Below are positions 8,952-16,835 of a DNA stretch of 64,000 bases, in pieces (the stretch's first letter is position 1; the number at the start of each line of letters is the position of its first letter). The stretch is from assembly GCA_963169655.1 (NCBI GenBank), contig CAUJCM010000004.1, forward strand, positions 186,001 to 250,000, written 5' to 3'. Made by a program: the position numbers and the translations under genes. The DNA is from Patescibacteria group bacterium. GTDB lineage: Bacteria > Patescibacteriota > Gracilibacteria > UBA1369. The notes under the pieces are model-generated. The model worked only from the letters and a program-made list of their open reading frames with translations, made no database searches and had not been told where the DNA came from.

Positions 8952-8984
8952 AGTTTTATTTTAAATAATTATTAGAAATATTTT

Positions 8985-9455
8985 TTATAATCCAAGCGAT
9001 TTGCGGATTTCGTCAGCTTTGGCATTGTCTTCTTCTTTACGGACACTTGCTGTATATGCAGTTTCAATATCCACCCAATCTTGATATTGTTGTTTAACCA
9101 TCTTTTCAAGTTGAGGAACATGTTTTTTAGATAATTGAGCAAATTTTTGAATTTCTTCTTCAAAAATTCTAATTAATTCATCTATTTGTACTTGTTTTAA
9201 TTTTGGAACTGAATCAATAATTCTTTTCTTTTCCTCTTTATTTAGAGAAATAGAACCGGCCAAAAGTCTTAAAAACTTATTCTCATCAAATTGTAAATTA
9301 TGAGCTGGAATTTTGACTTTGATTTCCATAGGGATAAGATGTCCAATTTGAAAATTTGCTGGAGCATTATCCTCTTGACTTGCTTGATTGCCACCACCAG
9401 TATTTGTAGCTGATTGATTATCATTAATTGGATTTTTGTCATCTGTATTAGCCAT
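8985..9455 (-). CDS. Uncharacterised helical protein, paralogue of the protein at 30045
   Basis: The 156-residue protein has a Gln/Asn-rich N-terminus with no signal peptide, then a helical core. The core LNKEEKKRIIDSVPKLKQVQ and EELIRIFEEEI-like helices align without gaps to MDDQERQYWFQILPIMTPEQ in the protein at 30045. Both also share a long charged coiled coil. It is ten bases downstream of the membrane protein at 9466 and probably co-transcribed with it. I do not recognise a named family; a small cytoplasmic or membrane-associated partner is plausible. Confidence 0.6.
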   Translation of the reverse strand: MANTDDKNPINDNQSATNTGGGNQASQEDNAPANFQIGHLIPMEIKVKIPAHNLQFDENKFLRLLAGSISLNKEEKKRIIDSVPKLKQVQIDELIRIFEEEIQKFAQLSKKHVPQLEKMVKQQYQDWVDIETAYTASVRKEEDNAKADEIRKSLGL

Positions 9456-9465
9456 AATTTGTTGA

Positions 9466-10089
9466 TTATGAATTGTTGTGATTATTTAATTTAAAGAAAG
9501 AATATATGCTTAACAAATATGCTCCCCATAAAATAGTCATAATGATAGTATCAAAAAAGAGGTAATTTTGGAAATCTAAAGGTAAATCAATCTGGAGTTT
9601 TTGAATATTGGAAACGAAATGATATGGAAGTACCAACAAAATCATTAAAAAATAAAACCATTTATATAATCGTGGTTGTCTTGCAGCGTGAAAAAACATT
9701 AAACTTACTAAAAAAGAAAACATTGCAGCTATTTCTAATAAAAAGAAAGAAGAAAAATTAGTGTCGAAAGGTAAAGTAAAAAAAGGTTTAATAATTTTAA
9801 AATCACTAAATAATCCAATAAAAGAAATTATTGAAAATGCTAAAAAATATAAGCCATTAAGGAAGAAAGCAACTCTAGCAGGGATTAACCATAAACTGTA
9901 TTTATACTCTGTTTCGATTTTGGAAATAGGTTTTTGTCTTCCAATAGTTTTTACTTTTTCTACTTTCTTTTGAATTTTTTGTTTTTTTTGAAGACTACGG
10001 ATTTTGCTTTCTTTTAGCGGTTTTGTTTTACTCTGGCTAATGGAAGTTTGTATATCTTTTGAGGCTCCTAAATTCTTAATCCTGACCAT
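9466..10089 (-). CDS. Four-helix integral membrane protein
   Basis: The 207-residue protein has a strongly basic N-terminal tail of about 60 residues (QKKQKIQKKVEKVK). Hydrophobic helices follow at about 68-92, 112-135, 143-160 and 178-200. No family motif was recognised. It starts an operon with the helical protein at 8985 and is divergent from comF with a 59-base gap. Confidence 0.55.
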   Translation of the reverse strand: MVRIKNLGASKDIQTSISQSKTKPLKESKIRSLQKKQKIQKKVEKVKTIGRQKPISKIETEYKYSLWLIPARVAFFLNGLYFLAFSIISFIGLFSDFKIIKPFFTLPFDTNFSSFFLLEIAAMFSFLVSLMFFHAARQPRLYKWFYFLMILLVLPYHFVSNIQKLQIDLPLDFQNYLFFDTIIMTILWGAYLLSIYSFFKLNNHNNS

Positions 10090-10148
10090 TCAGTAATAAT
10101 TTAAGAAATATTTAATTTTAAGGTTATTTTGCTGATTTATATCATTAA

Positions 10149-10898
10149 ATGCAAATGATTTTTACTTATTTAAAAAAATTAAGGCAATTTATAATCAATT
10201 TTCTCTTTCCAATTACTTGTATTAACTGCGAAAAAGAAGATTGTATTGTCTGTGAAAAGTGCTGGTTGGAAGTAAAAGAAATTCAAGACATAATTTGTCC
10301 ATATTGTGAGCAAAAAAGCCTTCAAGGAAAAATTTGCCAAATATGTATAGAAAAAAATAATAATATATTTTATTTAAATTCTTTAAATGTTTTATGGGTT
10401 TATGAAAAACATAGAATTTTAGCTAAATTATTACATGGTTTTAAATATGATTTGCTTTTGGAGTATGGGTATTTTTTAGCAGAAAAATTTGTGAACAAAG
10501 CATCTCAAGTAATTAAAATTAATTTTAATATAACAGATTTAATAATTACTTATATTCCAATAAGCCCTCAAAAACTTAAGCTAAGAGGTTTCAATCAAAG
10601 CCAAATCCTTGCTAATGAGTTAACTAAATTTTTGGGAATCAAGTGCTATCCCCTACTTTTAAAAATTAAAGATAATCAGGCTCAAATGACTTTAAAAAAT
10701 AAAAAACAAAGAGAAGAAAATGTAAAAAATGTTTTTCAATTTAATAAGAACTATAAAGACTTGGATAAGGCAAAAAGAATTTTAATTATTGACGATATTG
10801 CAACAACTTTGTCTACCTTAATAGAAGCCACCAAAATATTGAAGGAAAATGGATTTACCCATATTGATGCTCTTGTTGTTGCTAGACAAAAACATTAA
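10149..10898 (+). CDS. comF: ComF-family phosphoribosyltransferase-like protein
   Basis: The 249-residue protein has an N-terminal zinc-finger region with CINCEKEDCIVCEKCW and CPYCEQKSLQGKICQIC, then a phosphoribosyltransferase fold. The PRPP-binding signature is RILIIDDIATTLSTL near residues 212-226. Length and order fit ComF/GntX proteins, which support uptake and processing of single-stranded DNA in competence. The pilin-like genes at 43401-45924 are consistent with a DNA-uptake machine, but the link is inferred. It stands alone between a divergent membrane protein and a glycosyltransferase. Confidence 0.8.
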   Translation: MQMIFTYLKKLRQFIINFLFPITCINCEKEDCIVCEKCWLEVKEIQDIICPYCEQKSLQGKICQICIEKNNNIFYLNSLNVLWVYEKHRILAKLLHGFKYDLLLEYGYFLAEKFVNKASQVIKINFNITDLIITYIPISPQKLKLRGFNQSQILANELTKFLGIKCYPLLLKIKDNQAQMTLKNKKQREENVKNVFQFNKNYKDLDKAKRILIIDDIATTLSTLIEATKILKENGFTHIDALVVARQKH

Positions 10899-10943
10899 AT
10901 TTATGTAAAGTTTTATCTTGATTTAGAGAAATTAAATTTACAA

Positions 10944-12077
10944 ATGAAAATAGGGATTGATACATCGAGATACCAAGTTAAAGAGCCAACTGGAGTTGAG
11001 TGGTATTCATTTCATTTATTAAATTCATTGATACCTATTTTAGGGAGAGACCACAATTTAGATGTAAAATTATATACTCAAGAAAAAACTGATTTTGAAG
11101 TTGAGCTTCCATTTAATGTTAAAGAACAAATTATTCCTCACAAAAGGCTATGGACAATGTTAAGGCTCTCTTTAGAAATGCTTTTTCATCCTGTAGATTT
11201 ACTTTTTGTTCCCTCTCATATATTACCTGTATTTCTGCCTAAAAAAACTGTGGTAACTATTCATGATATTGCCTTTCAAGTTCCTGGTTTTGAAAAAGCC
11301 TATGATTTTAAAAATAAGTTGCTGTTAAAGTGGAGTACGAAAAGAGCAGTTAAAAAAGCTTATAAAATTATTGTTCCAAGTGAAGATGTTAAAAATGAAT
11401 TAATGAAGTATTACAATTGTGATGCTGAGAAAATTAAAGTAATTTATCATGGTGGACCAGATTTGACTGGGGAATTAAACCCACTATTTACAAAATGGAC
11501 TGCTCAAGACAAAAACAGAATTTTAGAAAGGCTAAAACTGAATAATAAAGATTTAATAATTTTATTTGTTGGCAGAATAGAATTTAAAAAGAATTTAACA
11601 AAATTAGTTGAAGGATTTTCTAGATTTATAAAAGAATATCCAGACTGGAAATTAGTTTTAGCAGGGAAAAATGGTGTTGGTGCTGAGGAAGTTGAAAATA
11701 AAATTACAGAACTTAATTTAGATAAAGATGTAGTTTTAACTGGGTATATTAGTGAGGAGGAAAAAAGATTTTTACTGGAAAAATGTCGTGTATTTGCTTT
11801 CCCTTCAAAATATGAAGGTTTCGGGTTACCAATACTAGAAGCTTTTGCTTATAGAAGGCCAGTTCTTACTTCTAAAGTTAGCTCGATGCCAGAAATAGCT
11901 GGTAAAGGAGCCTTTTTAGCTGATCCAGATAAAGTTGAAGAAATTAGTGTAGGGCTTAAAAGACTTGTTGCTGATGGAGTTTATATTTCAAGATTAATTA
12001 GTGAAGGAGAAAAACAATTAGAAAAATTTAATTGGGAAGATTCTGCAAAACAAACTTTTGAAGTATTAATTTCTTAA
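10944..12077 (+). CDS. Family 4/1 glycosyltransferase (GT-B fold)
   Basis: The 377-residue protein begins MKIGIDTSRYQ with a Rossmann-like N-terminal domain. The C-terminal nucleotide-sugar domain carries ILFVGRIEFKKNL, LVLAGKNG, VVLTGYISEEEK and the EX7E-type signature FPSKYEGFGLPILEAFAYRR. These are hallmarks of retaining GT4 enzymes such as mannosyltransferases. The acceptor cannot be told from sequence; a surface polysaccharide or glycolipid is likely. It is separate from the pentose phosphate operon by about 100 bases with a palindrome and promoter. Confidence 0.8.
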   Translation: MKIGIDTSRYQVKEPTGVEWYSFHLLNSLIPILGRDHNLDVKLYTQEKTDFEVELPFNVKEQIIPHKRLWTMLRLSLEMLFHPVDLLFVPSHILPVFLPKKTVVTIHDIAFQVPGFEKAYDFKNKLLLKWSTKRAVKKAYKIIVPSEDVKNELMKYYNCDAEKIKVIYHGGPDLTGELNPLFTKWTAQDKNRILERLKLNNKDLIILFVGRIEFKKNLTKLVEGFSRFIKEYPDWKLVLAGKNGVGAEEVENKITELNLDKDVVLTGYISEEEKRFLLEKCRVFAFPSKYEGFGLPILEAFAYRRPVLTSKVSSMPEIAGKGAFLADPDKVEEISVGLKRLVADGVYISRLISEGEKQLEKFNWEDSAKQTFEVLIS

Positions 12078-12108
12078 ATTCTATAAAGAAAATTTATTAG
12101 TTCATTTG

Positions 12109-12122
12109 GAAAGTTAACTTTC
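12109..12122. promoter_or_regulatory. Candidate operator palindrome upstream of gnd
   Basis: A perfect 14-base palindrome, GAAAGTTAACTTTC, ends exactly where the candidate -35 of the gnd promoter begins. A second short palindrome, ACTTAAGT, lies at 12126-12133 inside the spacer. A binding site for an unknown regulator is inferred. Confidence 0.4.
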
Positions 12123-12151
12123 TAGACTTAAGTTATATTTACTCATATATT
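12123..12151 (+). promoter_or_regulatory. Candidate promoter of the gnd-zwf-pgl operon
   Basis: TAGACT (four of six to the -35 consensus), a 17-base spacer, then TATATT. It is followed by a 25-base leader to the ATG at 12177. Confidence 0.4.
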
Positions 12152-12176
12152 AGTTGCGTATTTAATTTTTTTTATT

Positions 12177-13547
12177 ATGAGTGATAATCAAATTGGTATT
12201 ATTGGTTTAGCGGTTATGGGTGCAAACTTAGCTAGAAATTTTGCCTCAAGAAATATTAAAACAGCAGTTTATAACCGAACATTTCAAAGGACTGAAGAAT
12301 TAATTAATAATCACGGAAATGAGTTTTTAAATGGATATGAGAAAATTGAAGATTTTGTAAATTCACTAGCAAAACCTAGAAAAATTATTTTAATGGTTAA
12401 AGCAGGTGCTGCAATTGATCAAGTAATTGAAGAGTTAAAGCCGTTTTTAAGTGAAGGAGATTATGTTATTGATGGTGGAAATTCATTTTATGAAGATACT
12501 GAAAAAAGAGTTAAAAAATGTAAAGAATATGGTTTGAATTTTATTGGAATGGGTATTTCTGGAGGTGAAGAAGGTGCTTTAAAAGGACCAAGTCTAATGC
12601 CTGGAATTACAAAAGAAGATTGGCCTAAATTTGAAAATATTTTAGATCAAATTGCTGCTAAAGATTTTCAAGGACAAGCATGTGTGACACCACTTGGTTA
12701 TGGAGGAGTTGGTCATTACGTTAAAATGGTTCACAATGGAATTGAATATGCAATTATGCAAATGATTGCTGAAATTTATGATTATCATAGAAAGGTTAAA
12801 GGACTTGATGCAGGTCAAATTGCTGAAATCTTTGAAAAAATTAATCAAAGTGAAAATCAATCGTTTTTAAGTGAGATTACAGTACAGGTTTTGAGGAGAA
12901 AAGATATTGAAAGTGGAAAGTTTTTAGTAGATTTAATTTTAGATAGAGCTTCTCAAAAAGGAACAGGTGGATGGACATCAATTGAAGCTATTAAAAATGG
13001 AATTCCAACTACAACTATTATGGAAGCAACAATGTCTAGAAGTTTGTCATTTTTAAAAAATGAGAGAAATAATTTTAGTAAAATTATTGGAAGAACTTTT
13101 AACGATGATGAGGCAAGTGTAGATTGGAATCAAATTTATAGATTTGGAAGTTCTATTGCTTTTATTCAAGGTTTTGAGCTTTTAAAGGAAGCTTCTAAAG
13201 AACATAATTGGGATCTTGATTTTGTTGAAGTATGTAGAATTTGGCAAGGGGGTTGTATTATTAGAACTAAGATGTTAATTGAGCTTCAAGAAATGTTTAA
13301 GAAAGGACAAAAATGGGTAGAATTAATTCAAAATAATCTTGAAGAGGTTAAAAAATTCATTCTTAGTAGTACGCAAAATGAAATAGCTCTCCCAGCTTTT
13401 AGTGCAGCTTATAATTATTTTTTAAGTATGACTGATAAAGATCATCCAGCTAATTTAATTCAAGGACTTCGTGACTACTTTGGAGCTCATACTTTTGAAA
13501 GAATTGATAAAGAAGGAATATTTCATGAAAATTGGTTAAATGAATAA
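12177..13547 (+). CDS. gnd: 6-phosphogluconate dehydrogenase (decarboxylating)
   Basis: It oxidises 6-phosphogluconate to ribulose 5-phosphate plus CO2, normally with NADP, in the cytoplasm. The 456 residues are close to the usual 465-470. The cofactor motif is IGIIGLAVMGANLARNFASR. Substrate motifs include GISGGEEGALKGPSLMPG and HYVKMVHNGIEYAIMQ, which holds the catalytic Lys and conserved His-Asn. A late signature is LDRASQKGTGGWTSIEA. It is the first gene of an operon with zwf (8-base overlap) and pgl. All catalytic positions visible to me look intact. Confidence 0.93.
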   Translation: MSDNQIGIIGLAVMGANLARNFASRNIKTAVYNRTFQRTEELINNHGNEFLNGYEKIEDFVNSLAKPRKIILMVKAGAAIDQVIEELKPFLSEGDYVIDGGNSFYEDTEKRVKKCKEYGLNFIGMGISGGEEGALKGPSLMPGITKEDWPKFENILDQIAAKDFQGQACVTPLGYGGVGHYVKMVHNGIEYAIMQMIAEIYDYHRKVKGLDAGQIAEIFEKINQSENQSFLSEITVQVLRRKDIESGKFLVDLILDRASQKGTGGWTSIEAIKNGIPTTTIMEATMSRSLSFLKNERNNFSKIIGRTFNDDEASVDWNQIYRFGSSIAFIQGFELLKEASKEHNWDLDFVEVCRIWQGGCIIRTKMLIELQEMFKKGQKWVELIQNNLEEVKKFILSSTQNEIALPAFSAAYNYFLSMTDKDHPANLIQGLRDYFGAHTFERIDKEGIFHENWLNE

Positions 13548-14910
13548 TAACTTACAAATAATTATCTTTGGAGCTACTGGGGATTTGGCTTTTTTAAAGC
13601 TATTTCCTGCATTATTTGAATTATTTTGGCAAAAAGTATTACCCGAAGATTTTCAAATAGTAGGCTTTGCAAGAAGTGAATTTCAAAATGAAAACTTTAG
13701 AAATAAAGTGAAAGAAAGTTTACTACAAAATATAAAGAAAGAAGATTTAGTAAATCGATTTATTGAGCATATTTATTATCATCAAGGTAAATATGATGAT
13801 TTAAATAGCTTTGAAAAATTAAAAGAATTTCTAACTCAATTATACCCAGGAGAGGCTGATAAGATAGCTTATTTTTCAGTTCCTCCAATTGTTTTTGCTG
13901 ATCTAATTAGTAATTTAGCTGATACCTTTCAAAATGAAAAAGAAAATCTAAAATTAGTGATTGAAAAGCCTTTTGGAGAAGACTACCAAACTGCAGAAAA
14001 ATTATTTAGTTTAATTGAAAGTAAATTCAAAAATGACAATATATTTTTATTAGATCATTATCTTGGGAAAAGGCCTGTACAAAGTCTTTTAAAACTTAGG
14101 CAAGAAAATAATGTAGTGAATTTAATGATTAAAGGTAGTGAAATTGAGAAAATTTCTATCAAAGCTTTAGAAAAGAAAGATGTTGATAAAAGGATTGGAT
14201 ATTATGATCAAGTTGGAGCAACCAAAGATATGATACAATCTCACTTAATCCAGATTCTGGCTTTAGCAATTATGGATATTCCAATTAATTTGGATCTAAA
14301 TAATCTTCATCGTGAAAAAGAAAATCTGATTTCATCTTTAAAATTTTCTGGAAATATTGATGATATTAATATTGGTCAGTATCAAGGTTATCAGGATTTA
14401 GAAGGGGTAAAAGAAAATAGTAATACTGAAACTTTTGCAGAAATTAAATTATTTATTGATAAAAGAGATTGGTTTCAAGTCCCAATCATTTTTACTACTG
14501 GAAAATGTTTAAATGAAGATAAAACTGAAATAATAATTGAGTTTAAAAAATTAGCTTATCAAAACGAAAATATAACTAGAAACCAATTAGTATTTGAAAT
14601 GAAACCTCTTGAACAAATCAGTTTAAAGTTAATTCAAAAGGTAAATTTGAAAGATAAAGACCAAGAGGTGCAGTATGAGAATATAGATTTAACTCAATCA
14701 ATAGGCTGTAAAACTGACTTTTGTTTGGGAGATTATGCAAATTTAATATTTAATATTATTCATGGTGATAAAACTTATTTTTTAAGTCAGAGAGAAGTTT
14801 TAGAGGCTTGGAAACTGATAGATCGAATTATGGAAGTAATTAAAAAAAATAATTTAAAAGTGCAAATTTATGAAAAAGGAAGTAAAGGACCATCTAGTTC
14901 ACATATTTGA
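13540..14910 (+). CDS. zwf: Glucose-6-phosphate 1-dehydrogenase
   Basis: It oxidises glucose 6-phosphate to 6-phosphogluconolactone, the entry step of the oxidative pentose phosphate pathway. The N-terminal dinucleotide motif is IIFGATGDLAFLKLFPALF. The family signature appears as LLDHYLGKRPVQ (usually R-I-D-H-Y-L-G-K-E), so the catalytic His region is kept but the Glu after GK is Arg. EKPFGEDYQTAEKLF and GYYDQVGATKDMIQSHLIQ are other conserved blocks. At 456 residues it is slightly shorter than typical (about 490). It overlaps gnd by 8 bases and pgl by 41, and it ends in TGA. Confidence 0.9.
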   Translation: MNNNLQIIIFGATGDLAFLKLFPALFELFWQKVLPEDFQIVGFARSEFQNENFRNKVKESLLQNIKKEDLVNRFIEHIYYHQGKYDDLNSFEKLKEFLTQLYPGEADKIAYFSVPPIVFADLISNLADTFQNEKENLKLVIEKPFGEDYQTAEKLFSLIESKFKNDNIFLLDHYLGKRPVQSLLKLRQENNVVNLMIKGSEIEKISIKALEKKDVDKRIGYYDQVGATKDMIQSHLIQILALAIMDIPINLDLNNLHREKENLISSLKFSGNIDDINIGQYQGYQDLEGVKENSNTETFAEIKLFIDKRDWFQVPIIFTTGKCLNEDKTEIIIEFKKLAYQNENITRNQLVFEMKPLEQISLKLIQKVNLKDKDQEVQYENIDLTQSIGCKTDFCLGDYANLIFNIIHGDKTYFLSQREVLEAWKLIDRIMEVIKKNNLKVQIYEKGSKGPSSSHI

Positions 14911-15550
14911 AAAACAAAGTCAATGGACTCAAGAAGTTGCTAATCAAATAATTAAAGAATTTAAAAAAGGAGATCGACTCATTGGATTAGCTGGAGGTAA
15001 TACACCAAGACAAATCTATTTAGAATTATCCAATAATAAAGAGCTTTTGGAACAATGTAATTTTTTTATTGTTGATGAGAGAAATGTAAGTCAGACAGAT
15101 AAAGATTCTAATTATTTGATGATTAAAGAAAACTTATTTCAAACTCAAAATAATATTAAAAATTTATTTGGCTACGATACACATTTAAGTTCGAATGAAT
15201 GTATTAAAAACTATACAAAGATTTTAGAGGGGAAAGTAGTTAAAGGCTTGGATTTGGTTATTTTAGGGATTGGAAATGATGGGCATTTTGCATCAATTTT
15301 TCCAGGTTTCAATGATTGGGAAAATAAGGATTTAATTATAGCTACTGAAACTAATGATAATATTATTAAACAACGCTATTCAATGACTCCAAGCTATTTA
15401 TTGAAAGCAAAAAAAATAATTATTATTTTACAAGGTGTTTATAAGTTGAAAATGTTAGAAAACCTTTTTGATTCTAAAACTAAAAAGGAAAATTTCCCTG
15501 CTAAATTTTTATTAACTCATAAAAATCTAGTATTTTATTATACTAATTAA
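14870..15550 (+). CDS. pgl: 6-phosphogluconolactonase (DevB/SOL type)
   Basis: It hydrolyses 6-phosphogluconolactone and completes the oxidative branch with zwf and gnd. The 226 residues have the sugar-phosphate isomerase-like fold: LIGLAGGNTPRQIYLELSN near residue 40, FFIVDERNVSQTDKDSNYLM near 64, and the signature LDLVILGIGNDGHFASIFPG near 126. The start inside zwf, with a 41-base overlap, is supported because the first helix (HIFEKQSQWTQEVANQIIKE) is part of the family fold. Downstream lies a pair of 35-base direct repeats. Confidence 0.88.
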   Translation: MKKEVKDHLVHIFEKQSQWTQEVANQIIKEFKKGDRLIGLAGGNTPRQIYLELSNNKELLEQCNFFIVDERNVSQTDKDSNYLMIKENLFQTQNNIKNLFGYDTHLSSNECIKNYTKILEGKVVKGLDLVILGIGNDGHFASIFPGFNDWENKDLIIATETNDNIIKQRYSMTPSYLLKAKKIIIILQGVYKLKMLENLFDSKTKKENFPAKFLLTHKNLVFYYTN

Positions 15551-15555
15551 AAACT

Positions 15556-15654
15556 CTTTAATAATCAGTACTTAAGGGAAAATTATATTTTGCTAGTATA
15601 ATTATAAATTCATAAGGAGCTTTAATAATCAGTACTTAAGGGAAAATTATATTT
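15556..15654. repeat. Pair of 35-base direct repeats
   Basis: Identical 35-base copies at 15556-15590 and 15620-15654, each starting CTTTAATAATCAGTACTTAA, are separated by 29 bases. They fill the gap between the convergent pgl and hflX genes. Only two copies exist and no cas gene is present. Confidence 0.8.
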
Positions 15655-15662
15655 ATCAATAA

Positions 15663-16751
15663 TTATAGATAACTTTTAATTATTTCTTTTAACTGCCCCA
15701 GTCCATTAAAAGTATGAGTAGAAACAAAACATGGGTGAAATCTTTGATATTTTTCTTTTATTGGATTGAAATCAAAATCTGATGGTAATAAATCAGTTTT
15801 ATTAAAGACGTAAATTATTGGCTTAGATATTGCATGTAGATTTCCTAAAATTTCATTTACTGTATTAATTTTTTTCTCCCACCTATAATCATTTAAATCA
15901 ATAACATGAATTAATAAGTCAGCTTCAATTGTTTCATCAAGTGTAGATTGAAAAGATTTTATTAAATCAGGTGGTAAATCTTGGATAAATCCAATTGTAT
16001 CAGTAATTAACACTTCCCTACTTACATTTGGTAAAAATAATTTTCCTACTTTCGTGTCTAAAGTGGCAAATAATTTATCTGCAATATAAACATCTTTTTT
16101 AGTTAAAGCATTGAGTAAACTAGATTTACCAGCATTAGTATATCCAATAAGTCCAATATTAAAAAAGTTTTTCCTTTTGCGATTTTCCCGATGGAGAACA
16201 CGATTGTTGCGAGACTTTTCAAGATTTTTTTCAATTTTTTTAATATGTTCAGCAATATGTCTTTTCATTATTTCAGTATTGGTTTCACCAATTCCTCTAC
16301 CTCCAATTCCACCTCCTTGTCTTGATAAAATCATTCCCATACCATAAATTCTTGGGCCCATATGTTTGAGACTTGCTAATTCAATTTCAAGGAGAGCTTC
16401 TTTTGTTTTTGCATGCTTTTGAAAAATTTTTAAAATTAAGTCTATTCGATCCCAAACTTGTATATTAGCTTTTCTAAACATTTCACTAATATTATAAGTT
16501 TGAATGGGTTTTAATTCATTATTGATAATTAAAATATTTGCCCCAAGTTTTATCCCCTCTTCTTTTAATTCATTTAATTTACCTGTTCCAAGATAAGTTT
16601 TATAAATTGGTGCTATTTTTTTTTGATAAGTTTTTAAAAGAACTAGCCCACCATAAGTATGAATTAAGCTTTCAGCCTCAAGCATGCGTGACTTAGCGTC
16701 CTCTTTTGAGATTTCTAATGGCAATAAATCTATTAGTAAAGCTTTGAGCAT
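15663..16751 (-). CDS. hflX: HflX-family ribosome-associated GTPase
   Basis: The 362-residue protein has an N-terminal HflX domain with a Gly-rich stretch (ILSRQGGGIGGRGIGETNTE) and a coiled-coil segment rich in Arg/Lys. The GTPase domain then has G1 GYTNAGKSSLLNAL (near 200), a switch region LFATLDTKVGKL, G3 ITDTIGFIQDLP and G4 NKTD. HflX splits stalled or hibernating 70S ribosomes. It lies alone and converges with the pentose phosphate operon. Confidence 0.9.
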   Translation of the reverse strand: MLKALLIDLLPLEISKEDAKSRMLEAESLIHTYGGLVLLKTYQKKIAPIYKTYLGTGKLNELKEEGIKLGANILIINNELKPIQTYNISEMFRKANIQVWDRIDLILKIFQKHAKTKEALLEIELASLKHMGPRIYGMGMILSRQGGGIGGRGIGETNTEIMKRHIAEHIKKIEKNLEKSRNNRVLHRENRKRKNFFNIGLIGYTNAGKSSLLNALTKKDVYIADKLFATLDTKVGKLFLPNVSREVLITDTIGFIQDLPPDLIKSFQSTLDETIEADLLIHVIDLNDYRWEKKINTVNEILGNLHAISKPIIYVFNKTDLLPSDFDFNPIKEKYQRFHPCFVSTHTFNGLGQLKEIIKSYL

Positions 16752-16788
16752 ATTTAAATATTAATGATTCAAGCATAATGATAAATAT

Positions 16789-16815
16789 AAAAAAAGCCAC
16801 TAATTTCTTAGTGGC
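16789..16815 (-). terminator. Rho-independent terminator of the SLH/beta-propeller gene
   Basis: The stem GCCACTAA / TTAGTGGC (16796-16803 with 16808-16815) has a four-base loop. Read on the minus strand it is followed by a run of seven T. Confidence 0.75.
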
Positions 16816-16835
16816 CTTTCAAATATTTTGCTTAA

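Noticed and set aside
14908-14910. UGA recoded as glycine (as in some CPR lineages)
   Set aside because: TGA ends zwf and the gene at 57581 at natural lengths, and all long genes are intact with the standard bacterial code.
15556-15654. Possible CRISPR array (35-base repeats, 29-base spacer)
   Set aside because: Only two repeats, AT-rich low-complexity sequence, and no cas genes in the window; tandem duplication is simpler.
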